From: Rutidosis leptorrhynchoides
Lineage: Eukaryota; Streptophyta; Magnoliopsida; Asterales; Asteraceae
Assembly (NCBI RefSeq): GCF_046630445.1
Contig: NC_092341.1
Coordinates: 34,761,501 to 34,825,500 of the forward strand
Reading direction: 5' to 3'
DNA: 64,000 nt
Shown: one piece after another, positions 35,560-46,951 of the stretch
How the letters are laid out: each line of letters opens with the position of its first letter
How positions within the stretch are numbered: the first letter of the stretch is position 1
Position numbers and translations under genes: made by a program
The notes under the pieces: model-generated
Databases searched by the model: none
The model's input: the letters and a program-made list of their open reading frames with translations, nothing else
What the model was told of the DNA's origin: nothing

Positions 35560-35970
35560 GTTGGTTGTAGGGATTTAGAGTTCATTGGTGTCAACCCCGA
35601 GTCATAGGGTACATTAGTGAGTCTAGACTACAACCGGCATATAGACTTGGAGTAGGAATTACTTGACTACTTGTGCATTTATACTCGATCTCTTCTATTC
35701 ACATCTAACTCTTATTCTACCTTAATCTCACGTGGTTGATTTGATTGACACGCCACCTTGACTATATGAAATGATGTCGAATGCACATATGAATCAGGGT
35801 AATATAATTTTCGGGATTATATTACGGTGACTCATATGAACATTCCGACATTATGACATAAAGAATTTAAGGCGAGTCAAGGAAAAATTTCCTCTTTATC
35901 TTGATTTCCATATCACGATTAGTATTATTGATAATACTAAACAACGGTATTCTTGTGTCATGAAGGAACA

Positions 35971-37059
35971 ATGGCTCACCAAGGTCAACCCAATACTCCT
36001 TCCGAAACTCTCGAACAAGCTCTTCAACGAATGATAACCACCGCCGTAGGTGCGGCCGTGGCCGATCACTTTTCCAACAACAATAATCATGGAGCTGGTA
36101 ATTCAAACGAGGGGTGCTCCTACAAGAACTTCATGGGGTGCAAACCTCCCACTTTCAATGGAACCGAGGGGCCGGTTACTCTCACCAGATGGTTTGAACA
36201 AACGTAAGCCGTTTTTAACATAAGCGGTTGTCGGGACCAAGATAAGGTCAAGTTTTCCACCCTCACTCTCACCGGTATTGCTTTCTCATGGTGGAACACG
36301 TATGTACAATCGGTGGGTATCGATGAAGCCCACGCACTCTCTTGGACCGAATTAAGAGAAAGAATGATCACCGAATACTTTCCGCGCGACGAAACTCGAA
36401 GGCTCGAACAGGGGCTAAGAAATTTACAAACGGTCCGGAATGACCTCGAAGCTTATAATCAACGGTTTGCTGAACTAGTCTTAATGTGTCCAAACCTCAT
36501 GACTCTCGAGTCCCTAAGAGTTGAACTTTACATGGATGGCCTTCCGAAGAGCATTCAACACAGGGTAATGTCATCCAAACCCGCCAACCTACAAGAGGCT
36601 TTAACGATGGCTCGCCAATCTATAGAAACGGTGGATGAAATTGAAGCACCGGCACCAACGGCCGAGGACCAACCGGGTAACAACAAAAGAGAATGGGAAG
36701 CCTCTCAATCCAGCAACTACAACAGCAACAACTTTGCCAAGGAACTTTTCACCTCCGTCGGCAAGAAAAGTTATGCTGGAACTCGACCTTTTTGCAACAA
36801 ATGCCACAAGCATCACTTTGGTGAATGTGGCAAGCTAATTTGCCACCGGTGCCAGGGAAGTGGTCATATTGCCAAATATTGTGGAAGTACCGCCCCCGTC
36901 AGTCAAAAGGGACCCAACACACAAAAGCCGGGTGTTTGTTTCGAATGTGGCCAACCGGGTCATTTTAGGAATGCATGTCCAACGAAGAAAGCCAACCCCA
37001 ACACACGCGGCCGAACTTCCAACATTAGCACCGAGGATGCTCGAGACGACATGAACTAG
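35971..37059 (+). pseudogene. Gypsy C gag, one stop
   Basis: 363-codon frame starting MAHQGQPNTPSETLEQALQR. It has the capsid segment CSYKNFMGCKPPTFNGTEGP, TGIAFSWWNTYVQSVGI and FPRDETRRLEQGLRNLQ, then zinc knuckles CHRCQGSGHIAKYC and CFECGQPGHFRNAC. A single TAA at 36205-36207 interrupts it. The rest of the frame is clean, in sharp contrast with the adjoining pol. Start chosen at the Met nearest the conserved gag N-terminus; a 6-residue longer start exists at 35953. Confidence 0.85.
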
Positions 37060-38938
37060 TCACGGGTACGTTTCTTCTTAACAACTCCTATACTACATGT
37101 TTATTCGATTCGGATGTCGATAAATGTTTTGTATCCAAGGCTTTGGAGCCTACTATTTGCACTCCACCACCCCCTAGATATTACTTAGGCCATTCAAGTG
37201 ACCAACGGAAAACTATTGTGTACCGACAAATTTATCGGAGAGTGTACGTCAAACTTATTGGGTAGGTAATTTGAACTTTGATTTGACATCTATAGAACTA
37301 GGGAGCCCAAAACCTATACGTTAGGAAGGGAATGTTTTCCCCACATATATGTGATTTTAGTGAACTAAATAATTTCCGTTTAAGAACCGATATCCTCTTC
37401 CCCGTATCAACAACCTCTTGAACCGTTACACGGATCTCGCGTATATTCTAAAATCGACCTTCATTCTGGTTATCAGCAATTGAGGGTTAAGGGAGAAGAT
37501 GTCTCCTAAACCGCTTTCCGAACTCGCTACGATAGTTATAAATTTCTTTTAGTGCCGTTCAGTTTATCTAAGGCTCCGCCCGTATTCATAGACCTCCGGA
37601 ACCGCGTATGCAAACTTATCTAGACAAATCCGTTACCGTACTTATAATTTTAAGCTATTCAACCGGAAAGGAAAAACGAACAACGTCTCCGTCTTACGCT
37701 CGAACTCTTGAAAAAAAGAGCAACTCTATGCCGAATTCTTCAAGTGAGAATTTTGGTTAAACGAAGTCCAAATTCTAAACCATATTGTTAGTGGTCTAGG
37801 TATTACAGTAGATCTCGCAAAAAAAAAAAAAAAAAACAAAACAAAAAAAAACAAAAAAAATTTTATTAATTAATTAATTTTGGAGAAACCCTCACGACTC
37901 CGACTTGTATTCGTAAAATTTTGGATCTCGCGATTATTACCAAAGATTAATTTCCGATTTTTCCCGTATCGCTCGTCCTCTAACCTCGTTAACGTACTAA
38001 AAAAAAAAAAAAAAAAAATTTAAACATTTTCCGTGTCCGGACTTTGAACGTGATTTTTCACACCAACCTTACTAGATAAATTCGTGTGGCACAAAATGGA
38101 ACTCAAATATAGAAATACTTCTACGTGAACGCCTGAAAGGCAACCCCTCTCGACTCGAAATCAAGGAAGCTGAAATTCGTTATTTTACACGGAGAATTTG
38201 AATACTTATTTATGGATCCGATCAATCTTCTCGTCATCGCGTACCACGATACATAGCTCTGCTATTTCACTATTACCGTATGATATTACTGAGACCAAAG
38301 ATAACACACAATCCAAGGATACCCCTTTCTTCTTTGACTTAACGTCCTTGTGCTTCTGTTATACGGACAACTACTACTCAACCCCGAGCTATACAACTAT
38401 GTGTACTATCTCGTTTCCCACCAAGTCTCAACATTTGGCCACTAGATGCGCGATATGGCTACCTCAAAATGTGAACTCATCCTATTCTAAGTTCTCATTT
38501 CACTCCTATCTTTTCGCTCGTACTTCCGTATACGGAAACCTTTTTATATAATTTCTCAATGGAGAGAGAGACTCTTCACGTGTTACTAGTATTCGCCACT
38601 AGGGTGACTAGCCCTTACGAACATTTTTCAGTAGCCGACAAGAAACCTGTTCCAACAAACGCTTTCGAACCCTAACTAACTTGTCCAAGCATATCTTAAG
38701 AAATTATATTCCAACACGGTGTATCATTGTCAATTATCCCGGATCGAAAATACTCGTTACACATCTTGTTTACAAGAAGCCTTCGGAACACGTTTAGACG
38801 TGAGTACTGCGTATCTTCCACAAACAGACGAGCTAAGCAAACGAACAATTTACATCTTGGAAAGACATGTTACAAACTTGTATTGTCGCCTTTAGTTGAT
38901 CCCTCTTACAAACTTGATATGTTTTGTTTGTCCCACTG
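37060..38938 (+). pseudogene. Gypsy C pol remnants, heavily decayed
   Basis: Fragments in several frames match gypsy pol. A protease-like piece lies after 37070, RT pieces around 37440-37700 (SKIDLHSGYQQLRVKGED-like, then PFGL-like and YLDKSVTV), and integrase near 38790-38900 (DVSTAYLPQTDE-like). Many frameshifts and stops, and A-rich runs at 37820-37860 and 38000-38018. It is fused at about 38939 to the interior of an LTR, so the end of integrase and the 3' leader are deleted. Confidence 0.7.
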
Positions 38939-41196
38939 TACCAATTTCATTCCATTTGGGTAACTTTCTAAAATCACTAGATTTTGTGTTCTTGATGTTT
39001 TTGAATTATAAAAGTGTTAATTAGTGTCTATGGCTCGTGTATAACATGAATATATGTTTTGTTTGTTCGATTTGTTGATTTGAGTAACTAGTTTGAACAC
39101 TTGAAAATGGGTTTTCTTAATCTTTGATTTTGGAAGATTAAATGTTGTTAAATTGTTAAAGTTCATGTTTTAATTGTGTTACTAGTATCACTAGCTTCGT
39201 TATGATGCGTAGGTTGATTAAGAAAACTTCAAATATATGATTTGTGATTTTTGTGAATTTTGATTAGGGTTTGATGAACTTGAAATGAACTTTTGATACT
39301 TTGGATGCCATGAAATGTTGTTAGTAAGTGTTTAGTTGTATTGCATGAGTAATTACCTTCGAAACGGCATATCATATGTGTGGATTGGATTCCCGAATCA
39401 TGTAATGCATTTCAAGAACTTGAAACTTTGAAAATGGACCTTGAATGACCACTTGGCAAGAAATCGGTTATTGTAAATGATGTTTTCGCTTGATGAAAAG
39501 TAGTTAGTTGTGTTCCTTGTCAAAATACCTTTCCGATGATATAAGATACATGTTTTGGTTGTTTGCGGGTCATAAATGGTGATTGTTTGAAGTTAAGTTC
39601 GTGCATAAAACTTAAAAACTGCCAGAATTCTCTGCACAGGTAATGGCGCGTCGCGCCAAAGTGGGCTGTCCAATTTTGTCAATTTTCGAATAATGTTTGC
39701 CATGCTACGGACCTCCGATTCACATGAAACTTGTTCTAACATGCTTATATATGAATAAATAGCACAGAAAAAATAGTTCGGGACCCGACCCGAACGTGTT
39801 GACTTTTCGTTGACTTTGACCCGACCCAAGTTTGACTTTTTGTCAAGCTTAACCAAATGATTATGCAATCTTTCTAACATGATTCTTTACTTGTATCTTG
39901 CATGAAACTTGACAATTTGATTCACATGCTATATAATCGAGTCGTAACGAGCCATAGAACTAATTGAACATCTTTGACCGATCGCGTTTACCATTATTGA
40001 TACAACTTACTTGTTTAGGTCAAGACTAGCATTGTTCTTTGCACACGTTTACTTGTTGAAGTACTTTATTACTCGTGCACTCAAGGTGAGATCATAGTCC
40101 CACTTTTACTCTTTTTGAACTTACATTGGGATGAGAAAACATAAACATTTCTTTTACTAAGTGAACACAAGTACAGGAAAACAAACATTCTACATACGAG
40201 TTTAGAACAAAATCCTCAATTCGATTATCATTAGTTACACTTGCCGGGTGTAAGCGAGAACTTATGTTGTATGGATCCATATGGGTTTGACAAACCCTCA
40301 TTCAAACGGTTCGCTACCGTTTACGAATGAAATATATTTTCGAGAAACAGTGTATGTTCTAGCACTAAGTGATGGGGTTCAATGGGAGAAATGTTAAGCA
40401 TTGATAATTGGGTGCTCGTGAAACAAATTTTGGAATGGTTAACTATTAATTTGATGTTGCAAATCTTGTGGTTCAATCTACTTATTTACTCACTTACTTA
40501 CTTAAACCTATGATTTCACCAACGTTTTCGTTGACAGATTTCTATGTTTTTCTCAGGTCTTTGAACGATATGTGTTACATGCTTCCGCTCATTATTTTGA
40601 TACTTGCTTTGGATGTCGAGTATTTATGCATACATGGAGCATCTTTTGGCTACTTTTAAATTGTGTCGCATAGGTTTCATTTGTACTTATAACTTTGTAA
40701 CGTAACTTTTGGATGAACAATTCTTGTAAACTAGGGAACAATCTTTACTTTTGCAATGAATGCGACATATTTTGGTCAAACGTTATTTTAAAGACTTATG
40801 ACCACGTAACGGGACCTAAGTAGTCGGCGCCGTCAAATGACAATTTTGTCGGGTCGCTACAATTGGTATCAGAGCGTTGGTTGTAGGGATTTAGAGTTCA
40901 TTGGTGTCAACCCCGAGTCATAGGGTACATTAGTGAGTCTAGACTACAACCGGCATATAGACTTGGAGTAGGAATTACTTGACTACTTGTGCATTTATAC
41001 TCGATCTCTTCTATTCACATCTAACTCTTATTCTACCTTAATCTCACGTGGTTGATTTGATTGACACGCCACCTTGACTATATGAAATGATGTCGAATGC
41101 ACATATGAATCAGGGTAATATAATTTCCGGGATTATATTACGGTGACTCATATGAACATTCCGACATTATGACATAAAGAATTTAAGGCGAATCAA
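38939..41196 (+). repeat. Direct repeat: truncated LTR plus primer site and leader
   Basis: Matches 33623-35880 at a constant offset of 5316 with about nine substitutions by eye and no net indel. Covers the LTR from its base 410 to its end (40861), then primer site and 5' leader up to AAGGCGAATCAA. Confidence 0.9.
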
Positions 41197-41208
41197 TGAA
41201 ATTCGGGT

Positions 41209-42189
41209 GAAGGGATCCGTTATTTAAGTTGACGGAACTACTAAGTTGACGCTTGAAGGGATCCGTTATTTAATTCTCAGTGAGGGAATTAGAAGAAAAG
41301 ATTATGGAAATTCGGGTTCTCTTTTGAATGCGTCTGGTAGATCTAGGGGTAGAAGTAGAAGCAGGACAAGATCTACGAGACATCCATCTCAGGGAAGAAA
41401 TGTTGTTTGGTGAAATTATCAGCAAGTCGGTCACTTTAGATCGCAGTGCCCTGGTGAGAAGGCGGGTGAGAACATAGTTGCGGTGATTGAAGATGCTTTT
41501 ATTTTCCATGAGGAGTTCTTGACGAATCTTGGATTTTAGATTCTGGTGCCTCGTATCATGCGTCCCCCTACATGAATGAGATGTTTAATTTTAGGCGGTA
41601 TTAAGGTAAAGTTCGAGTTGCAGGCGGGAATTTACTTGATGTTACACGTATTAGTGATCTTACTATAAAACAATTGGATTATATTTGGATCTTGAGAAAC
41701 GTGAGATTCGTACCCAAACTCGCGAAAAGGTTAATTTCAGTTGGGCAGTTGGATGATGAAAATTGTCATGTTTCGTTTGGAGATCTAAGGTGGAGAGTGT
41801 CTAAAGGCGGTCGGACCATTGCTTGTGGGGTGAAAAGGGGAACCATGTATATGGTTGAGATTCCTATTGAGGAATGGCTAGGTGAGCGAGTAGGTGCTAA
41901 AAATCCTATCATGCTTGAACTTTCTGGTTTTGTTGAGGGATCTTGTTTGAGTGGGAGCTCGGGAAGACTTGGAACTAGTGGGGAATCGTGTTTGAGTGGG
42001 AGTGTTGAAGCCACTAAACAGTTTGGTCGATTAAGAAGCACTAGAGATTTCGAGACTTTGGTTAGATCACCTCCAATGACAACTATGTTGCAATTGACCA
42101 GAGAAGATGAACGAGATATTCTTGTCAGAGTCATTTATATTACAACATCTGTACAGTGGGAGTTGACTCGGGTTAAAGAATTAGGTTAA
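41209..42189 (+). pseudogene. Copia D gag end, protease and pre-integrase
   Basis: Continues the copia D gag after gypsy C: ILSEGIRRKDYGNSGSLL, an Arg/Ser-rich stretch, and a degenerate zinc knuckle (VGHFRSQC, first Cys pair lost). After a frameshift comes protease WILDSGASYHA (about 41530). The open frame 41674-42189 (VRFVPKLAKRLISVGQLDDE) is the segment before integrase. No integrase or RT follows. Stops near 41411 and 41537. Confidence 0.75.
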
Positions 42190-42351
42190 TCTGAATTTGT
42201 GCGCGCATATGTGGTCAGTGTTCCAACGGTGAAAGGAAAAGCGGTAAGGTGGAGGATCAAGGATGTGGTGGTGTCCTCTCATGAGTATCTTGATGGTTGT
42301 GTCAACGTGTTTGTTCTACCAGGTAGTCTATTCTTTGTTGGAAAAATAGAT
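42190..42351 (+). other. Copia D internal sequence, unrecognised
   Basis: Short non-coding tail between the protease fragment and the MULE; the last nine bases (AAAATAGAT) are the MULE target duplication. Confidence 0.4.
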
Positions 42352-44133
42352 GGGAAAATTGTTTGAAAATGTATTGAACTTTTACCAAATTCCTATTGTA
42401 TGCATCCAACTTTCAAATCTCTTATTGTATGCATTCAACTATTTAAATTGTTCTATTGTATTTATTTAACCTGTAATAACAGGTAACCTTTCAGTCACCC
42501 CAATTTCATTTTTAAACATTTACATCTCTGATCCCTCATGTTTGGAAACCCTAATTTCGTTGGTCCCTCCGTTAAACAAAACATTTTCATATTCATCTAT
42601 TTATCATTTCAACTTCATACTGATTTGAGTTCAGGTAACCTCTGGAATCGATGTAAGAGAATTTTGACTCATATCAAGAATCCTAAATTTCGGTAAACTT
42701 AATAAATTCGTCCTAAATTCTGAAATTTGCATCCGCCGGTTTGATAAACCTAAAAGTTATGATAACATATTCATTCAAACCAAGAAGAAAATATTTTCTA
42801 ATAACTCACCTTATATCAAGAATCTAGAGCTTGAAAGTAGCTTTAAATCCATATGATGGAATCTACAAAATATTGACGAAGAACGAGATACATGATGAGA
42901 TCACTTACGATCATATAGATTTTGCGTGAGCCTTTAATGAAAAACGTGTTTAATATCAAATGCTACATATTTAAGTGAATTAATATCAAGTTTTAAACAC
43001 ACGAGATTGTGAAGAGACTCTAAGATTGCACTTACTTATTCTTTAATCTTGTTCCTTGATAAAATCAAAGTCTGAAACATGAGCTACAAAAGTTATAACA
43101 TAAAATTAAAAGCGAATTTTTCGTGTTTTAAGATAACGATTACTACACGAAATTTGTTCCAAATCAGTCACTTAACACTCGAAAATTAAATTCTAGACCT
43201 AAAAAACTCAAGATTAATCCGAATTGGAAATTTAGGTTTTAAAACTTTTAAACTCAGATCTGAAATTTGGCTGAATGAAAGATGATTTTAATCTGTTTTT
43301 TTACTCAAATAGTTCAATCGAGTAAATTAGAATATGAATCCGAAACTTTTATTATCTGAAAATCGCTGAAATAATCCAGAGAGCTCATCCTATTGACTTT
43401 TGTTGACCGAATGAAGAAACTTCATATCTTAGCTCGATTTGTTAATGAAAACGAAATTGGTTTATTAATGAAGGTTATGTTTTTAATTAGGAACACGAAT
43501 CTAATCTTAGTTTTCTGTTTAATTTTCAAAACAAGAAACACCCAAATTTGGATATGAAGATAACGTATGTGGTGAAGGTGAAGATGAACCAGTTTTGCTT
43601 TCGTTTGAGATTATTCAGATTCGAAGATGATACGAACCTGGTTTTGGTAACTGGATCGAAGCTTTCTTTTTGTTATGAGTTTTGTTCTTGATTCCAGATT
43701 GTAAAATGATTTGATGAATGAATGTAATGATGATGATGAATCTGTAAAAAGTCAAGAATGAAGAAAAAGAAAAAAAGAACTTATAAAATGTAGGTTACAC
43801 AGAAAGATATAAATGGGTATAAAAGGTTGGATCCAGATGAATCAACGATGAAAGATGAAGATGATGAATCCATGATAATGAACGGATGAAGATGAAAATA
43901 TATCGTGTTTAATAGATGGACCAATAAAATTAGGATTTACAAAACATGAGGACCAATGATGTAAATGTTTAGAAATGAAATTGAGGTGACCTGGAGGATT
44001 ACTTATTATACCAGGTTAAATACATACAATAGAATAATTTAAATAGTTGAATCCATGCAATAGGAGATTTAAAAGTTTGATGCATACGATAGGAATTTGG
44101 TGAAACTTCAATGCATTTTCAAATAATTTTCCC
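42352..44133. mobile_element. Mutator-like element, non-autonomous
   Basis: 1782 bp with terminal inverted repeats of about 200 bp. The left starts GGGAAAATTGTTTGAAAATG; the right, reversed, starts GGGAAAATTATTTGAAAATG. Exact 9-bp duplications AAAATAGAT (42343-42351 and 44134-44142) are the Mutator hallmark. Long TIRs also fit. The interior (42560-43930) has no open frame above background and no recognisable captured gene. Confidence 0.9.
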
Positions 44134-44142
44134 AAAATAGAT

Positions 44143-44638
44143 CGAGTAGATGGTTTTGTGTACGGATGGATCACTTGGATGATGAGGTTGATATATTCGA
44201 GTCGTACTCAGACCCGGTATCTCGCAGTCTAGTGAGATGATAGCCAGAAACAGAGAGGGTTTGGTTTGTATTGATCCCAAGCGAGTAATAGTGATTCGAT
44301 TGTGGCTCAGTTTAAAGGTGTCGAAAGTCTTCCTTCCCATGGCATGGAAGTGCGGCGTGTCCCGGATCTGTTTATTCGGCGGTATTGTTTAAAATGGGTT
44401 ATGGTTAGGAAATCAAATTGTTGCTGTTGGATGATATTTGAAGTTTAGGTTGTTTGTTGATTACATTTCTTGACAAGTTGAGGTGCTCGTTATCGAAAGC
44501 CGCTAGCTTGATGGTTAGAGTGTGCGTGTCCCAAAAAGCTTTTTTGGCGATATAGACGGGTACGTTCAAGAGTCGAAGTGTTGATCGAGTATGGGTTGAT
44601 AAAATGGGCTATGTTTAGATCATCCTTCAAGTGGAGAT
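44143..44638 (+). other. Copia D 3' internal region
   Basis: About 500 bp without a convincing frame, ending in the purine-rich tract CAAGTGGAGAT directly before the right LTR. Integrase, RT and RNase H would be expected here and are absent. Confidence 0.5.
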
Positions 44639-45424
44639 TGTTGGATGTGTGAAGGGTATCAAAATAACAATAAAAGTTGCGTATTAGTGTTAAAGCGTGT
44701 CGTGGCTCATTAAGGTGCGTCATGGCTCAACACTTGGATTGAGGTTCGAAGGTTGCAAAGTTTTCGGTTTCGAAATCATGCTTTAAGCTACGGCGCTGCT
44801 CCTCCAGCCAGACGCGGCAGCCTATCCGGGAGCCTGGCGAGGAAAAACACGTTTTTTTGCTCTTTAAGTCGTTTCCTTGTTATTTTATGCCTATTTAAGG
44901 ACCTTTATGTAACCCAAAACTGTACCTACGAAATTTATAATAAAATCCTATTTGTTTGACTGTGGAGTAATGAAACATCCCAGGTAACACGTTCCCCGTA
45001 GCATGATATTGTCCGATTTGCCCGTAGGCGCACGGATTTTTTTTAGCGACCAAAGACGATGACCACTTTCCCAGGAGGTCACCCATCCTGGTAGTGCACT
45101 CGTCCGAGCACGCTTAACTGCAGAGTTCTCATGAGATCTGCTGCGCTTGTGGTCCCAAAACGCGTCATGCTAGGAAAGGTCTCCACACCCTTATAAGGCA
45201 TGCTTCGTTCCTCTCTTCAACCGATGTGGGATGGATGTAACACGGGTGTTACAAGTAAATCAATTCGTTTGAATTAAACGATTGGACATAACCATGTTAA
45301 TTCCTTATTCTTTACGTTTCTTGTTCTTATATTTATTTGTGTTAGTGATTATTTGTTTGTTGCACAGTAGATTGATAACTAGAGTTATCAAGTTCTTATT
45401 AGGGCTCACCTAAAAATCCTAACA
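44639..45424 (+). repeat. Right LTR of copia D, carrying Cassandra
   Basis: TGTTGGATGTGTGAAGG to AATCCTAACA. Interrupted at 44970 by a 283-bp Cassandra solo LTR; the remainder aligns with 31675-32175. Confidence 0.85.
44971..45253 (-). mobile_element. Cassandra solo LTR (TRIM with 5S-like segment)
   Basis: On the minus strand it runs from TGTAACACCCGTGTTACA to GATGTTTCA, with exact TSD AGTAA (44966-44970 and 45254-45258). Inside, 45062-45145 resembles 5S rRNA on the same strand: AGTTAAGCGTGCTCGG, then GGATGGGTGACCTCCTGGGA, the internal control and C-box part of plant 5S genes. Cassandra is the known TRIM retrotransposon family with a 5S-derived RNA polymerase III promoter in its LTR. The partner LTR and internal region are missing, so this is a recombinant solo LTR. 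Confidence 0.9.
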
Positions 45425-45543
45425 TTTATTATTTCAGAAAACTTTAGCCCCAAGTAGTCTCATGTATGGGTGAATATGGCAGATCTGATATCATTTTTTT
45501 GAGAAGATATTCGAACCCTTAATCACTTATTTCATAGATATAA
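45425..45543. other. Short spacer
   Basis: Non-coding sequence between copia D and the reversed Helitron-like copy. Confidence 0.5.
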
Positions 45544-46105
45544 CTAGTGTTCGAACCCTCGCTTCGCGCCGGGGGTTCGGTTTTTAATGTATTTTATTGC
45601 GTTTAGTTTGTAAATTTTTTTTGTGACTAACAATGATGTCGTTGTAGCGCAACTCGAGTCGAACTAAAAGGTATAACCCGTGAAATATTTAAATGTTATT
45701 TAAAGTTAACAATATATGTGCATCTCCGCGTTTCGTTATGGAGTTTTCGACTTTTAAAAATTTACCGGAGAATTAACGTGTATGAAAAGTACCCCAAATA
45801 TTTAGGGTTTTTTAAAAAACGTCCGTTTTGCGTATAGCTAGTGACATACTGTTCCTAAAATTATTTCGAGTTTAACGATGGTGCCGGAAAAATAACTCGT
45901 TGCGAGTGCGAAGATATGGCCCGTTGAATATTTGGGTGGAGTTTTTTTAAGAATTTTTATGAGAATGGTTAATTGACACTTTACCCCCCTGTTTGGGGGT
46001 GGATTTAATTTTTTGGATAAAGTTTGGGGGTGTTTGTGGTTGAATTTGGAAAGGGAAAAAAAAAGGCCAAAAGTTGAAAATATCCATGAGTACTATTCAT
46101 TTCCC
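45544..46105 (-). mobile_element. Helitron-like repeat, copy 4
   Basis: Reverse-orientation relative of the tandem copies at 4697-6449. Its 3' end on the minus strand is GAGGGTTCGAACACTAG (45544-45560) with the same hairpin. More diverged: the AACGAGTTAAATTTTTCC block is altered. Confidence 0.55.
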
Positions 46106-46237
46106 ATATGCCTTTTAGAGTATAAAGTAGGGGTCGATTTGTATTTTAACAAAAGTTGAGGGGTTAAGTTTGCGAAAAGTAAAAAAATAAATAGTACTAT
46201 TCATTTCACTTCGGCTTTTAGATATAGGTATATATAA

Positions 46238-46940
46238 CTAGTTGGGGGACCTGCCTTTACGCCGGTTCTTCACCCTTACATAGCTAATTATTGAGAAAGT
46301 AACTATTAATCATTTTTTTTTTGTTTTATTTTTCGTTTTGTCGAGGAAGAATCCAAAATAATTATGTGATTGATTTGTATTAAGCGTGAAAGTAATTATT
46401 CATCATTTTTTGTTTTAGTTTTCGTCTTGTCGAGAGAAAAGACCCAAATGCTCAATCAATAAAGTGAGATGTACATCAACGATTGGTACAAAGTATTTAA
46501 TAAAACAGTTATTAAAAAATGAGTTACGTGGTTAATTTGTAATGAGAGAAAAAAGCTAATCAATAATAAAGTGAAAAACTATGTGATTGATTTGATAATA
46601 ATAATAGTAATAATATTAATAATATTAATAATAGTGAGTAGTTAGTGAAAATTGTGTGGGCGATTTATAATGAATGAGAAGTTTGGTGGTTAAATTATAA
46701 AATTTGAAAAGTTTGTGTTAAGTTTATAAAAACTATGGAGGTAACTATTAGAAAGGGTGTGGTTGAATTATAAAAAATAAAAAGTTTGGTGTGAATTCGT
46801 GAAGCTTCTAAAGTTTACTATTTACTTGGACTATATCTTTTAGATAGAAAGGGTGTGGTTGAATTATAAAAAATAAAAAGTTTGGTGTGAATTCGTGAAG
46901 CTTCTAAAGTTTACTATTTACTTGGACTATATCTTTTAGA
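46238..46940 (-). mobile_element. Helitron, non-autonomous, duplicated 5' end
   Basis: Minus-strand 5' terminus TCTAAAAGATATAGTCC, preceded by A (46940). The 3' end is CTAG (46238-46241) followed by T, with an imperfect hairpin ACCGGC...GCAGGT ahead of it. A host A before TC and T after CTAG fit Helitron insertion. The first 96 bp at the 5' end are exactly duplicated in tandem (46749-46844 and 46845-46940). Confidence 0.65.
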
Positions 46941-46951
46941 TATATAGTATA

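Larger units (their letters stand above)
33214..41196 (+). mobile_element. Gypsy C, rearranged Ty3/gypsy element
   Basis: Inserted in copia D gag. Layout: full LTR (33214-35545), primer site, leader, gag, decayed pol, then an LTR lacking its first ~410 bp (38939-40861) followed by a second primer site and leader (40862-41196). The last 2258 bp are a near-perfect direct repeat of 33623-35880. TGAAG before the left LTR (33209-33213) recurs at 41208-41212 and may be the TSD, though the element's right end is not an LTR end. Two zinc knuckles and long LTRs suggest a chromovirus relative. Confidence 0.8.
31675..45424 (+). mobile_element. Copia D, old pol-deleted element with nested insertions
   Basis: LTRs at 31675-32175 and 44639-45424 share about 90% by eye once a Cassandra insertion is removed (501 and about 498 bp). 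Internal copia gag and a protease fragment remain, but integrase, RT and RNase H are absent. Three elements are nested inside: a hAT MITE, gypsy C and a MULE. No matching TSD: CACAT on the left, TTTAT on the right. A purine-rich CAAGTGGAGAT precedes the right LTR. Confidence 0.75.

Noticed and set aside
44500-44600. tRNA-like A-box (TAGCTTGATGGTTAGAG) and weak B-box
   Set aside because: Spacing and B-box are poor, with no poly(A) tail or TSD, so a SINE or tRNA gene is not supported.
31670-45429. TSD for copia D
   Set aside because: The flanks CACAT and TTTAT do not match. The LTR pair may be recombinant, so I do not claim a TSD.
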